Of a DNA stretch of 64,000 bases, positions 34,696 to 43,798 are shown piece by piece. The DNA is from Prevotellaceae bacterium UBA4359 (GTDB lineage Bacteria > Bacteroidota > Bacteroidia > Bacteroidales > Bacteroidaceae). The notes below the pieces were generated by a model, which saw only the letters and a program-made list of their open reading frames with translations, had not been told where the DNA came from and did no database searches. The stretch's first letter is position 1. Each line of letters begins with the position of its first letter. The stretch is from assembly GCA_002393555.1 (NCBI GenBank), contig DGSP01000033.1, positions 1 through 64,000 on the forward strand, in the 5' to 3' direction. Both the position numbers and the translations under genes were made by a program.

Positions 34696-36336
34696 TTATT
34701 TAGCCTGTTCCAACTGGAGGGTCTTAGTGGTCTGGTCGCACACTTCAGATGGTCCCCAGTACTGGATTGGGCCAGGATAAACATATTCGGTCTGCTTGGC
34801 CCATTCTTCACGATGGGCGGCGAAGTACTTAAATGGTGCACCGTCCAGTTCAACAAGAGCCTTGCGGATGACTGGTTTCATCTTGCCGTTGCGCTTCTCC
34901 AGGTTCATCATCATGGTGATGGGCACACCGCCGGCAATCCACTCGGAAGCAGGTGCAGTGGTGTTTTTGATGACCGACATGTAGCCTGTCTTGCCGTTGG
35001 CGATGAGGCGAGAGGCGTTGTAACCCAGTGAGTAGCAGTAGTCGGCATCGTAGTTGGATGGGGCGGCGCAGCGTCCTTCGTAGCCGAAGAAGTGGTGCTG
35101 TGTACCGAACTTGCCCTTATAGAGTCCCTTATGTTTCCAGATGGCAAGTTTGTCGGCCACCATGCGAGAGAGAAGTTTCTCCGTCTCGATGAGCGATACC
35201 TGCACGTTTCCGTGGGGGTCGCGGTCGAGTGCGAGTTGTGCAGCCACGTCGGCTGGGAGCGACTTGAACACGTTAAGGTTCTCCTTGGAGAGATTGCGCT
35301 TGACAAACTCAAGTTGCTCATTGGCACTGTTGATACTCTGTGCCTCGGGCAGAGCGAGCACGTCGTTCAGTTCGGCAATGAGTTTCTTGATGGCCGGGAT
35401 GAACTCAATGATGCCCTCTGGAATCAGAACAGTACCGAAGTTGTTGCCTTCTTCTGCACGTGCAGCAACGGCCTTGGCGATGTAGGTCACCACATCATCG
35501 AGCGACATGGCCTTGGCTTCCACTTCCTCACTGATGAGGCAGATGTTGGGTTGGCACTGCAGAGCACATTCCAGTGCGATGTGAGAGGCTGAACGACCCA
35601 TCAACTTGATGAAGTGCCAGTACTTGCGGGCAGAGTTACAGTCGCGCTGAATATTGCCGATGAGTTCGGAGTAGGTCTTGCAGGCGGTGTCGAAACCGAA
35701 AGAGGTCTCAATCTGCTCGTTTTTCAGGTCGCCATCGATGGTCTTGGGACAGCCAATCACTTGCACTCCATACTTCTTGGCAGCATAGTATTCGGCCAGC
35801 ACACAGGCGTTGGTGTTGGAGTCGTCGCCACCGATGATGACGAGTGCCTTGATGCCAAGTTCGCGCAAAATCTGAATGCCTTTCTCAAACTGGTCTTCCT
35901 CCTCCAATTTGGTACGGCCAGAACCAATGATGTCGAAACCGCCTGTGTTGCGATACTGGTCCATCAGTTCGGGGGTGATTTCCATGTAGTTGTGGTCAAC
36001 CAAACCACCGGGGCCAAGGATGAAGCCGTAGAGTTTGTTGGCAGGATTGAGCGATTTTACACCGTCGAAGAGACCAGAAATGACGTTGTGACCGCCAGGT
36101 GCCTGACCGCCCGAAAGGATGATGCCCACGTTGAATGGTTCCAACGCAAGGGGTTCACCTGGTTGGAAGGTGATGACAGGCATTCCGTAAGTGTTGGGAA
36201 AAAGTTCTTTGATTTCAGCCTGATTGCCCACCGACTGAGTGGGTGCGCCTTCAACAGCCTTCACTGGGCCTTGAAGTGCCTTGGGAAGTTTGGGCTGATA
36301 GGCAGCACGCGCTTTCTGTAAGTTTGAAATGTTCAT
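34696..36336 (-). CDS. pfp: Pyrophosphate--fructose 6-phosphate 1-phosphotransferase
   Basis: It reversibly phosphorylates fructose 6-phosphate with PPi, so it can serve both glycolysis and gluconeogenesis. The 546-residue protein has the long PFP form with [12 protein letters not shown] (about 92-103), the IGGDDSNTN loop (about 194-202) whose second Asp marks PPi rather than ATP use, and [10 protein letters not shown]. It lies 32 bases downstream of eda. The context (KDG kinase, KDPG aldolase) suggests it handles triose phosphate from the lower Entner-Doudoroff branch. Confidence 0.95.
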   Translation of the reverse strand: MNISNLQKARAAYQPKLPKALQGPVKAVEGAPTQSVGNQAEIKELFPNTYGMPVITFQPGEPLALEPFNVGIILSGGQAPGGHNVISGLFDGVKSLNPANKLYGFILGPGGLVDHNYMEITPELMDQYRNTGGFDIIGSGRTKLEEEDQFEKGIQILRELGIKALVIIGGDDSNTNACVLAEYYAAKKYGVQVIGCPKTIDGDLKNEQIETSFGFDTACKTYSELIGNIQRDCNSARKYWHFIKLMGRSASHIALECALQCQPNICLISEEVEAKAMSLDDVVTYIAKAVAARAEEGNNFGTVLIPEGIIEFIPAIKKLIAELNDVLALPEAQSINSANEQLEFVKRNLSKENLNVFKSLPADVAAQLALDRDPHGNVQVSLIETEKLLSRMVADKLAIWKHKGLYKGKFGTQHHFFGYEGRCAAPSNYDADYCYSLGYNASRLIANGKTGYMSVIKNTTAPASEWIAGGVPITMMMNLEKRNGKMKPVIRKALVELDGAPFKYFAAHREEWAKQTEYVYPGPIQYWGPSEVCDQTTKTLQLEQAK

Positions 36337-36368
36337 GAGTTTATATGTTTTAATTGATTGTAAATAAG

Positions 36369-37052
36369 TTACTTCTTTGCAATAGATTCACGTGCTGCTT
36401 TCACGTATCCAAGGGCTTCGCGGCACTTGTCTGTCACGTATTGCCAGTCTTCTGCTTTCACCTTGTCGCTAGGGAAGAGTTTGGAACCCATGCCCACGCA
36501 ATAGACACCGGCCTTAAACCATGCAGTCAGGTTTTCCTCGGTGGGAGCCACACCGCCTGTCACCATGATTTTCGACCATGGCATAGGGGCTTTCAAGTTT
36601 TTCACCATAGCGGGACCATAGACGTCGCCAGGGAAGAGTTTGGTCAGGTCGCAACCCAGTTCTTGTGCCTTACCCACCTCGCTCACAGAACCACAGCCTG
36701 GGCAATAGGGGATGAGACGGCGGTTGCACACGGGGGCTATATCGGGATTGAAGAGAGGGCCTACGATGAAGCAGGCACCCAATTGAATGTAGAGGGCGGC
36801 TGTGGGAGCATCGACTACGGAACCCACTCCGAGTGCCAATTCTGGACATTCGGTGGCAGCGTATTTCACGCACTCAGCAAAAACTTCGTGGGCAAAGTCG
36901 CCACGGTTGGTGAACTCGAATGCACGGACACCACCGTCGTAGCAAGCCTTGATAACTTTCTTTGCCACTTCTGCATCTTTGTGGTAGAACACAGGCACCA
37001 TACCTGTTTCGCCAATCTTTGCCATGACGGCAAGTTTATCAAATTTAGCCAT
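36369..37052 (-). CDS. eda: 2-keto-3-deoxy-6-phosphogluconate (KDPG) aldolase
   Basis: It splits KDPG into pyruvate and glyceraldehyde 3-phosphate. The 227-residue class I aldolase has the family motifs FEFTNRGD (general-acid Glu), [30 protein letters not shown] and the Schiff-base Lys in LTKLFPGD, ending with [11 protein letters not shown]. It is 39 bases downstream of kdgK, which makes its substrate from KDG, and 32 bases upstream of pfp. Confidence 0.96.
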   Translation of the reverse strand: MAKFDKLAVMAKIGETGMVPVFYHKDAEVAKKVIKACYDGGVRAFEFTNRGDFAHEVFAECVKYAATECPELALGVGSVVDAPTAALYIQLGACFIVGPLFNPDIAPVCNRRLIPYCPGCGSVSEVGKAQELGCDLTKLFPGDVYGPAMVKNLKAPMPWSKIMVTGGVAPTEENLTAWFKAGVYCVGMGSKLFPSDKVKAEDWQYVTDKCREALGYVKAARESIAKK

Positions 37053-37091
37053 TTCTATTTGATGGATTGAAGATGTGAAAAAAAGAGTCTT

Positions 37092-38114
37092 TTATCTTTG
37101 TACACGACCGTTGGCATTGCCACCAGCGAGCGCCTCCACTTCGGCCACGGACACATGGTTGAAGTCGCCGGGAATGGTGTGCTTCAGGGCCGATGCTGCC
37201 ACAGCAAATTCCAGAGCCTCGCCTTGAGTGGGTTTGGTGAGTAGGCCGTGGATGAGACCGCCAGAGAAAGAGTCGCCACCACCTACGCGGTCAATGATGG
37301 GGTTGATGTCGTAGCGCTTGCTTTGGTAGAACTCTTTGCCATCATAGATGAGAGCCTTCCATCCATTGTGAGTGGCTGAGAAACTTTCGCGAAGCGTGGA
37401 AACTACATATTTGAAATTGAATTTTTTGGCCATAGCCTTGAAGATGCCTTCGTAGCCAGCAGCGTCGGTCACGCCGGCTTCCACATCGGCATCGGGCTTG
37501 AAGCCGAGACACAGTTCAGCGTCTTCCTCGTTGCCAATGCACACATCTACATACTGCATCAGAGGGCGCATGATGGAAATGGCTTTTTCGCTCGTCCAAA
37601 GTTTTTTGCGGAAGTTGAGGTCACACGACACAGTCACGCCGTGCTTCTTGGCAGCGATGCAGGCCTGTTTCAGACACTCGGCCGAAGCGTCGCTGATGGC
37701 TGGTGTGATGCCCGACCAGTGGAACCAATCGGCACCTTCAAAAATCTTGTCAAAGTCAAAGTCTTCGGGCTTTGCCTCGGCAATAGAAGAGTGGGCACGG
37801 TCGTAGATGACCTTGGATGGACGCATGCTGGCACCTGTTTCAGCATAGTAGAGTCCCACACGTTCGCCTCCACGGGCGATAAAATCAGTGCAGACACCAT
37901 ACTTGCGCAGGGCGTTCACAGCAATCTGACCAATCTCGTGAGTGGGCAACTTACTGACGAAAACACTCTCATGTCCATAATTGGCAAGGCTAATTCCTAC
38001 ATTTGCCTCGCCACCTCCGGGGATGATGTTGAACTTTTCTGCTTGTACAAAACGATAATTCCCTTCGGGGGAGAGGCGAAGCATAATTTCGCCCATAGTA
38101 ACAATTTTAGCCAT
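37092..38114 (-). CDS. kdgK: 2-keto-3-deoxygluconate kinase (PfkB family)
   Basis: It phosphorylates KDG, the end product of pectin and alginate lyase pathways. The 340-residue protein is a PfkB sugar kinase with the GGGEANVGISLA substrate loop (residues about 34-45), PxxSCDLNFRKKLW, and the catalytic DRVGGGDSFSGGL near residue 285. The frame is open upstream to 38276 but overlaps the promoter; MAKIVTMGEIML at 38114 is the true start. It heads the operon with eda and pfp and is divergent from a LacI regulator. Confidence 0.94.
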   Translation of the reverse strand: MAKIVTMGEIMLRLSPEGNYRFVQAEKFNIIPGGGEANVGISLANYGHESVFVSKLPTHEIGQIAVNALRKYGVCTDFIARGGERVGLYYAETGASMRPSKVIYDRAHSSIAEAKPEDFDFDKIFEGADWFHWSGITPAISDASAECLKQACIAAKKHGVTVSCDLNFRKKLWTSEKAISIMRPLMQYVDVCIGNEEDAELCLGFKPDADVEAGVTDAAGYEGIFKAMAKKFNFKYVVSTLRESFSATHNGWKALIYDGKEFYQSKRYDINPIIDRVGGGDSFSGGLIHGLLTKPTQGEALEFAVAASALKHTIPGDFNHVSVAEVEALAGGNANGRVQR

Positions 38115-38146
38115 ATAATTAATAATGTAGTTAGGATTTTTCTTTG

Positions 38147-38154
38147 CAAAGGTA
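38147..38154 (-). promoter_or_regulatory. Promoter -7 box of the kdgK operon
   Basis: TACCTTTG on the minus strand, 33 bases before the kdgK start codon. Confidence 0.75.
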
Positions 38155-38237
38155 ATTCTTTTTGGTAAAAAAAACACGCTTTCATTTGCAAAAAATGGCC
38201 GTTGGGCGAAATTTTGTTGTAAATGTATTTTTATGTG

Positions 38238-38271
38238 CCTAAAAAGCCTTACCTTTGCATGCTTTTTTAGG
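38238..38271. promoter_or_regulatory. Candidate operator: inverted repeat straddling the LacI-gene promoter
   Basis: CCTAAAAAGC and GCTTTTTTAGG flank the -7 box (38250-38257) symmetrically with 13 bases between. A second, outer inverted pair GCGAAAT (38206-38212) and ATTTCGC (38275-38281) encloses it. The position suits autoregulation and control of kdgK; inferred. Confidence 0.5.
38250..38257 (+). promoter_or_regulatory. Promoter -7 box of the LacI regulator gene
   Basis: TACCTTTG, 74 bases before the start codon. Confidence 0.75.
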
Positions 38272-38330
38272 AACATTTCGCGGTTCTCATCAATAAGATT
38301 AAGGATTCAAAAAGTATTGTTAAGGAAAGT

Positions 38331-39401
38331 ATGGAGATAACATCCAAGGTCCGCATTAAGGACATTGCGGAAAGAGCAGGCGTGTCGGTGGGTACGGTTG
38401 ACCGCATCATTCATGGGCGTGGCAATGTATCGCCCATCAGCATGGAGCGTGTGCAGAAGGTGCTGGACGAAATCAATTACACCCCCAACCATTATGCGTC
38501 GGCTTTAGCCTCGCACAGTGTGCATCAGTTTGCAGCCATCCTGCCCATGCATGAGGTGGACAGTTACTGGGCGAGAGTGGAGAACGGACTGATGGATGGT
38601 GTGCGCTGTTGCAACGACTTCAAGATTTCGTTCAAGATTTTCCGCTACGACCCCTTCAACACAGAATCCTTCAAACTGGAATGCCTGAATTTGCTCGAGG
38701 CCAATCCCGACACGGTTATCATTGGCCCCATCTTCAACTATAACATCATGGCCAAGTTCACGGCTCAGTTGGATGAGCGAGAAATTCCTTACGCTCTGCT
38801 CGACTCCAACTGGCCTGAGTTCAACCACCGAATCTTCTACGGACAGGACTCTCTGCAGAGTGGAGCCTTTTCGGGGCGTATCATGTCACTGGCAGTCGAT
38901 GCCTCCACCCAGAAGATTGCCCTCTTCAAGGTGTTGGGCGAAGGGCGTGTGGCCAGCCGCCAACAGATGAACCGCGAGGTGGGATTCCGTCAGTTCATGC
39001 AGGAGCGTTGTCCACAGATAGAGATTGTAGATGTGAACCTCTATGTGTATGACAAACAGGGAATGAAGAAAATCATGCGCGAATTTTTTACGAAGAACAA
39101 GGACATTCGCCATGCACTTTGCTTCAACTCGTCCATCCATCTCATCGCCGACTTTCTCCGGCTGGAAATGCCGGAACACCCGCATGTCACCTTGTTAGGC
39201 TACGATGCCGTAGATGCCAACGTGGAGTGCATCAAGAACGGGTCGGCCGACTTCCTCATCGCGCAACATCCGCAGACACAAGGACTCAACTGCTTCCGGG
39301 CCATGTTTAACTCGTGTGTGCTGAAGATGAATCTGCCGCGCGACCACTACATTTCCATCGAACTGCTGACAAAAGAGAACATCGATTATTACAAAGACTA
39401 A
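38331..39401 (+). CDS. LacI-family transcriptional regulator, probable KDG/pectin regulator
   Basis: The 356-residue protein has a LacI helix-turn-helix (residues 8-30, IKDIAERAGVSVGTVDRIIHGRG; VDRIIHGRG hinge side) and a periplasmic-binding-like effector domain (about 67-330). It is divergent from kdgK-eda-pfp, so a role in sensing KDG or a related sugar acid and controlling those genes is likely though not shown. The TGT-V-DR recognition helix rather than SxxTVSR is slightly atypical. Its last nine codons and stop form one arm of the terminator. Confidence 0.92.
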   Translation: MEITSKVRIKDIAERAGVSVGTVDRIIHGRGNVSPISMERVQKVLDEINYTPNHYASALASHSVHQFAAILPMHEVDSYWARVENGLMDGVRCCNDFKISFKIFRYDPFNTESFKLECLNLLEANPDTVIIGPIFNYNIMAKFTAQLDEREIPYALLDSNWPEFNHRIFYGQDSLQSGAFSGRIMSLAVDASTQKIALFKVLGEGRVASRQQMNREVGFRQFMQERCPQIEIVDVNLYVYDKQGMKKIMREFFTKNKDIRHALCFNSSIHLIADFLRLEMPEHPHVTLLGYDAVDANVECIKNGSADFLIAQHPQTQGLNCFRAMFNSCVLKMNLPRDHYISIELLTKENIDYYKD

Positions 39402-39420
39402 TAATCGATGTTCTTTTTTT
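39377..39420 (+). terminator. Terminator overlapping the end of the LacI gene
   Basis: GAACATCGATTATTA pairs perfectly with TAATAATCGATGTTC, followed by seven T residues. The TAA stop codon (39399-39401) starts the right arm. Confidence 0.92.
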
Positions 39421-39490
39421 ATGGATTTGTGTTCCGCACTTCTTTCGCCACAGATTGCACAGAAGTGTCTCTTAGGGACAAGCAACTCTC

Positions 39491-40933
39491 TTATTTCGCA
39501 CGGAGCATATTGGTGAGTTCCTCCACATCCTGTTGAGTCTTTTCATCCACTTCCATCATGTCCTTGATTTGCTTGATAGCATGAATGACGGTGGCATGGT
39601 TGCGGTTGCCGATGTTCAGGCCGATTTGTACGTGTGACTTGTCGGTCAACTGGTTGGAAAGATACATGGCCATTTGACGGGCGAAGGCTATCTGCTGTGT
39701 ACGGACGCGGGAGTCGAGTTGACTCACCTTGAGGTTGTAGTAGTCGCACACACATTCCTTCACATCTTCAATCGTGATTTTATGTTCTGCCTTTTCCACA
39801 AAGCGCGGCATGACTTTCTTCACCAGCCCCATATTGATGTCGCAGTTGTAAACGACCGAATAGGCCATGAGCGAGTTGATGATGCCTTCGAGGTCGCGCA
39901 CACTGTCTTCTACATTTTCTGAAATGAATTTCAGCACGTTGGCTGGAATTTTCAATCCTTCCTTCTCCACTTTTGCCGACAGGATGCCGTAGCGGAGATT
40001 CTGGGTGGGCTTCTCTATTTCGGCCAGCATGCCCCACTTGAAGCGGGTGAGCAGGCGGTCTTCCAGGCCTTGGATGGCGATGGGGGGACGGTCGGCTGAG
40101 AGGATGATTTGTTTACCGTTAACATGGAGGTGATTGAAAATGTGGAAGAATGTGTTTTGGGTCTGAGTCTTTCCCGACAACTCCTGCACATCGTCCAGTA
40201 TCAGCGTGTCGATGGTCTGATAGAAGCGGATAAAATCGTTCACCTTGTTCTGCCGCACCGCATCAGTGTATTGCACCGTGAAGAGATGGGCCGAGAGGTA
40301 GAGCACACGCATGTGTGGGTGCAATTCCTTGATGCGTAGGCCGATGGCATTGATGAGGTGTGTCTTTCCGCATCCCGATGGGCCATAGACGAAGAAGGGG
40401 TTGAACGTCTTGGCAGGGTTGTTGGCGATAGATTCGCCCACCGAACGTGCCAGACGGTTGCTGTCACCTTCCAGATAGTTGTCGAAGTTATAGTGGGGCA
40501 GCAACTGAGAGTCCAGGTCCTGCACCTGTGGAGCCGTCACGTCGTCTGGTGTCTTGCGGGCATCATCGCGAGGTGCGCCGTTCTTCACCTGTGGGGCTAT
40601 CTCCGTCTTTTCAATCACGTCGCCACCACGCTTGTTCTTCACCACCGCCACATTATAATATAATGCTTTGATGCGGCCGTTGAACACGCGCTTGAAAGTA
40701 GAAGCCATCAGAGGCAGGAAGTTTTCTTCCAACACCTTTTTCACAAATTCGCTGGGTACGTCGAGTACAAGTTTGCCGTCCTCGAAACTGTGCAGTTCCA
40801 CAAAGGCAAACGATGCAGCGTATTGTTCTGGGGAGATGTTATCGCGAATGATGTCGAGACACTTCCCCCAGAGGTGTTTTGGATTTAGTTCCGTTTCTAC
40901 TGTTTCTACCATATTTTGGTTAGTGATTCTCAT
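39491..40933 (-). CDS. dnaA: Chromosomal replication initiator DnaA
   Basis: It binds origin DnaA boxes and melts oriC. The 480-residue protein has domain I, a flexible linker, the AAA+ domain with Walker A YGPSGCGKTHL (about 165-175) and Walker B TLILDDVQEL, and domain IV with LDSRVRTQQIAFARQMAMYL and NRNHATVIHA, the DNA-binding signature. A second in-frame Met at residue 8 (40912) is a possible start. The 330-base region upstream is A/T-rich and holds a 22-bp palindrome, but no DnaA-box cluster was recognised, so oriC is not called. Confidence 0.97.
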   Translation of the reverse strand: MRITNQNMVETVETELNPKHLWGKCLDIIRDNISPEQYAASFAFVELHSFEDGKLVLDVPSEFVKKVLEENFLPLMASTFKRVFNGRIKALYYNVAVVKNKRGGDVIEKTEIAPQVKNGAPRDDARKTPDDVTAPQVQDLDSQLLPHYNFDNYLEGDSNRLARSVGESIANNPAKTFNPFFVYGPSGCGKTHLINAIGLRIKELHPHMRVLYLSAHLFTVQYTDAVRQNKVNDFIRFYQTIDTLILDDVQELSGKTQTQNTFFHIFNHLHVNGKQIILSADRPPIAIQGLEDRLLTRFKWGMLAEIEKPTQNLRYGILSAKVEKEGLKIPANVLKFISENVEDSVRDLEGIINSLMAYSVVYNCDINMGLVKKVMPRFVEKAEHKITIEDVKECVCDYYNLKVSQLDSRVRTQQIAFARQMAMYLSNQLTDKSHVQIGLNIGNRNHATVIHAIKQIKDMMEVDEKTQQDVEELTNMLRAK

Positions 40934-40952
40934 GTGTAATTCTTAACGGATG

Positions 40953-40960
40953 CAAAGTTC
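40953..40960 (-). promoter_or_regulatory. Degenerate promoter -7 box of dnaA
   Basis: GAACTTTG on the minus strand, one base off the TAnnTTTG consensus, 20 bases before the first start codon. Confidence 0.4.
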
Positions 40961-41115
40961 GGTTTTTTTTCTGAATTGACAAAATTTATTTCCCCCTCCA
41001 GTTTTTTCCGCTTTTGCAAATGTGCTTTTTTTCAACGATTTACGTTCGTTAAGTTCAAGAGGGTCTTGTTTTGTTCGTGCAATTTTTTATCCTTTGATTT
41101 TTAGTCGGTTACATA

Positions 41116-41137
41116 ATTGTTTCACATGTGAAACAAT
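41116..41137. promoter_or_regulatory. Perfect 22-bp palindrome in the dnaA upstream region
   Basis: ATTGTTTCACA followed directly by its exact reverse complement. The arms match the parS half-sites TGTTTCAC/GTGAAACA, but with two extra central bases (AT) compared with the 16-bp parS consensus. The rest of 40934-41212 is A/T-rich with no gene. Confidence 0.7.
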
Positions 41138-41212
41138 CACTTCATCCCAATCATTTCCGTTCCTTAATTTGTTGTCTTTTATTTGATTAGTCTTGATTAA
41201 ATCTCTGCTCAA

Positions 41213-41260
41213 AAGAAGAAGGACATTGTTTGAACAATATTCAAATAACGTCCTTCTTCT
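41213..41260 (-). terminator. Terminator after the MCE/MlaD gene
   Basis: AAGAAGAAGGAC pairs with GTCCTTCTTCT, with an inner TTTGAA/TTCAAA stem; on the minus strand a short T run follows. Confidence 0.75.
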
Positions 41261-41262
41261 CT

Positions 41263-42180
41263 TTATTTTTTCGTGTCCTTTTCTTTATCTTTTCTTCCGA
41301 ACAGAGAGAAGTGAACATAACGCTTGGGGTGCAGTCGCAGGTCTTCCAGCAGGCGTGACGAATTCTGCAGAGTGGAATCCACATGCAAGGCAATGGAATT
41401 GTCGTTCATCAGCATTCCCAGCGAGTTGTCCTTGCTGTTCATGGCGGTGTTGATTTTGAAGGTCATCTCCTGCACACCACTCAGAGTGGCATCAGCCTTC
41501 CGCGCCATGCCGGCCACGTCTATCTCGCTGATAGCGTTGGTGGTTGTTTCAAGATTGGTGCAGATGACGTTCGTCTTGGCCATCAGTTGGGGTACATCCT
41601 TGCCGAGCAGGCCATTGATGCGCTGCGTGGTCACTCTGAGGTCGGACGACACGGCTGCCATGTTGTCGAGCGAAGTCTCGATGGCTGGGTTATTTGCGAT
41701 GGTGTTCACGGCTCCCAAGATGGAATCCACCTTCGTCAGCATCGACTCCACTTTGGGCAGTAAGTTGCCTGCTTCCGTCATCAAGTCCACCATGGGTGAC
41801 CCTTTGATGGTGTCGCCTGGTTGCAGAACGTCGGTGGGGTCGGGACCCAGTCGCAGGTTCATCATCGCGCTGCCCAGCATCTCCTTCGTCATATAGACGC
41901 TGGTGCCCTGTGGAATCTTGAAATTCGGGTTGATAGTGATTTCCACTGTCAGGTTCTGCCTGTCTGAGTTAAAGTTGATGGCTTTCACGGTTCCGATTTT
42001 CAGACCATTGGCGCGCACGTCTGATGCTGTGGGCATGCCTTGCACATTGGCTATCTCCACGAAGTAGGAGACCTCGTCGTTGAACAGTTTCAGACCTTTC
42101 AGGAAAATGATGCCCACATAGATGATGATGGCTGAAAGTACAGCCACAAGGGCGATTTTTATTTCTTTACTGACTTTCAT
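41263..42180 (-). CDS. MCE/MlaD-family lipid-transport protein
   Basis: The 305-residue protein has an N-terminal membrane anchor (about 7-28, IALVAVLSAIIIYVGIIFL), a single MCE domain (about 35-115, VQGMPTASDVRANGLKIGTVKAI) and a long helical C-terminus. MlaD-like proteins form hexameric rings in the envelope that shuttle phospholipids between membranes with an MlaFE ABC transporter; those partner genes are not in the window. It is 45 bases downstream of the amidase gene and probably cotranscribed with it. Confidence 0.92.
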   Translation of the reverse strand: MKVSKEIKIALVAVLSAIIIYVGIIFLKGLKLFNDEVSYFVEIANVQGMPTASDVRANGLKIGTVKAINFNSDRQNLTVEITINPNFKIPQGTSVYMTKEMLGSAMMNLRLGPDPTDVLQPGDTIKGSPMVDLMTEAGNLLPKVESMLTKVDSILGAVNTIANNPAIETSLDNMAAVSSDLRVTTQRINGLLGKDVPQLMAKTNVICTNLETTTNAISEIDVAGMARKADATLSGVQEMTFKINTAMNSKDNSLGMLMNDNSIALHVDSTLQNSSRLLEDLRLHPKRYVHFSLFGRKDKEKDTKK

Positions 42181-42225
42181 CTTGATGATAGATAAATATA
42201 GGATTAACAGATTCTTCTTTGTCTC

Positions 42226-43344
42226 TTATTCTTCAAAACTGACGATAAACGCCTGCGGAAATTTGTCCAGCACTTGCTTACGCAGTTTCTGAGCCTCCTT
42301 CAGGGTAGCAGCCGCGCCGTAGGTGTAGATGTATCGTCCGTCTTTCTTGTGGCGTTCGCAGGTCAGACCCTTGAATTGGCGGTCGTTGCTCTTCAGTTTG
42401 GCACTTCCGGCCAGCACTTGCACTCGATAGACCGTTTTCGGCCCTTTAGGAGCAGCAGGGTCGGCAGGTGCCGATGTGGCGGTTTCCTGTTTCTGAGGTT
42501 CCGCTTTCGTTCCTTGCTCAGGTTCAGGAGTGGGGGAGGGGGTAGGTTTTTCCAGTTTCGATTCCCGTCCCGTCTTCTTGGACTTATATTTTACAATAGC
42601 ATTGTAGATGCTCTTCGCCATCGTCTGTCTGCCCGAGGTGGACATGAGGAATTGCTCCTCTGCCGGGGTGGAGATGTAGCCCACTTCCAGCAACACACTG
42701 GGCATATAGGTGAGGCGCAGCACCGCCAGATTGGCTTGCAGCACCCCCATGTCGTTTCGTCCTGCCGTGCGCACCATCTCTCCTTGCGCCATCTTGGCAA
42801 AATTCACGCTTTCCTTCATGTCGTGGTCCTGCATCAATTCAAACATGATGTTGCTTTCGGCCGAAGGGTAGTAGTCATACTTCTTGGCCGCCTCGCCCTC
42901 CAGCGCAATGACCGAGTTCTCGCGTTTCTCCACCTCCAGATTGGTCGAGGCAGTGCGCAGGCTCAGCGTGTAGGACTGCACCCCCGAAGCCTTCCGAGCC
43001 GTCTTGGGCAGCGCATTCGTATGGATGCTTACAAAAAGGTCGGCTTTCGCCTTGTTGGCAATCTCCGCACGGCGACCCAACTCCACAAACACATCGGTGC
43101 TTCGTGTGTAGATGAGTTTCACATCGGGGCAGTTCTCTTTCAGCAGTCGTCCCACCTCCAGCGTGATGCCCAGATTGATGTCTTTCTCCCGATTGCGAGG
43201 TGAGGAGCCGATGGCACCTGGGTCTTTGCCTCCATGGCCAGCATCCAGCACCACAACAAACTGGCCTCCGTCGGCTACAGCAGCGAGGGGGTGGACACAG
43301 AATAATGCTCCTATATATATAATAATGTGTAGAAGTCGTTTCAT
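42226..43344 (-). CDS. N-acetylmuramoyl-L-alanine amidase (Amidase_3) with SPOR domain
   Basis: The 372-residue protein has a signal peptide (about 1-24), a zinc amidase domain with VVVLDAGHGGKDPGAIG, the catalytic and zinc residues downstream (SIHTNA, PSVLLEVGYISTPAEE), a proline/lysine-rich linker and a C-terminal SPOR domain (about 295-372, YRVQVLAGSAKLK) that binds denuded septal peptidoglycan. It cleaves peptide stems from peptidoglycan during cell separation. The frame extends to 43458, but the promoter at 43365-43372 shows that the start is MKRLLHII at 43344. Confidence 0.94.
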   Translation of the reverse strand: MKRLLHIIIYIGALFCVHPLAAVADGGQFVVVLDAGHGGKDPGAIGSSPRNREKDINLGITLEVGRLLKENCPDVKLIYTRSTDVFVELGRRAEIANKAKADLFVSIHTNALPKTARKASGVQSYTLSLRTASTNLEVEKRENSVIALEGEAAKKYDYYPSAESNIMFELMQDHDMKESVNFAKMAQGEMVRTAGRNDMGVLQANLAVLRLTYMPSVLLEVGYISTPAEEQFLMSTSGRQTMAKSIYNAIVKYKSKKTGRESKLEKPTPSPTPEPEQGTKAEPQKQETATSAPADPAAPKGPKTVYRVQVLAGSAKLKSNDRQFKGLTCERHKKDGRYIYTYGAAATLKEAQKLRKQVLDKFPQAFIVSFEE

Positions 43345-43364
43345 GCTTGAGCGTAAATCGGTTG

Positions 43365-43372
43365 CAAAGATA
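43365..43372 (-). promoter_or_regulatory. Promoter -7 box of the amidase-MCE operon
   Basis: TATCTTTG on the minus strand, 20 bases before the start codon. It decides the start of the amidase. Confidence 0.75.
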
Positions 43373-43468
43373 CAAAAAAATCGCCTGAAAAAACGGAACA
43401 TCCAACAAAGAAATTCTTTCACGCCATTCTTTTCCGACTTATAGGACATAAAATGCACTACGAATCCT

Positions 43469-43560
43469 CATTTAATCCCACGTCGTTGCATATTCAAATT
43501 GTACGCCACACCAATTACAATTTGTACGCCGTACCAATTGAATATGCAACGACGTTTCCT
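43469..43560. repeat. 23-bp period tandem array B (four units), homologous to array A
   Basis: Units at 43469, 43492, 43515 and 43538. The third contains TTTGTACGCCGTACCAA, the fourth TTGAATATGCAACGACG, which is also found with one change in array A at 10245. The outer ends form an inverted repeat (CGTCGTTGCATATTCAA and TTGAATATGCAACGACG). The remaining 43561-43798 is A/T-rich with no gene or clear promoter. Confidence 0.88.
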
Positions 43561-43798
43561 TTAACCATTTTAGCACAGTGAACTTCACGAGGTAACAGGG
43601 GTGCTTATCTTTTCCAATTTTACTATCTTTTATTGAGAAAACAATATTACTATTTAACATAATCGTGATTAGAATACAAAAGTGATTGGTATTCTGACAG
43701 ATAGATTCTTTGAAGTATTTTCCATGGCAGACTGACACAGAGCCAATCCTTTTCTTGGTTTTAATACAATATACAATGTGTGTTTTTCGTTAAAATAA

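Noticed and set aside
41116..41137. Canonical parS site
   Set aside because: The half-sites fit but the spacing is 2 bp too long; reported as a palindrome only.
40934..41212. oriC next to dnaA
   Set aside because: A/T-rich and carrying a palindrome, but no cluster of TTATCCACA-like boxes was recognised, and a 64 kb window cannot show skew reversal reliably by eye.
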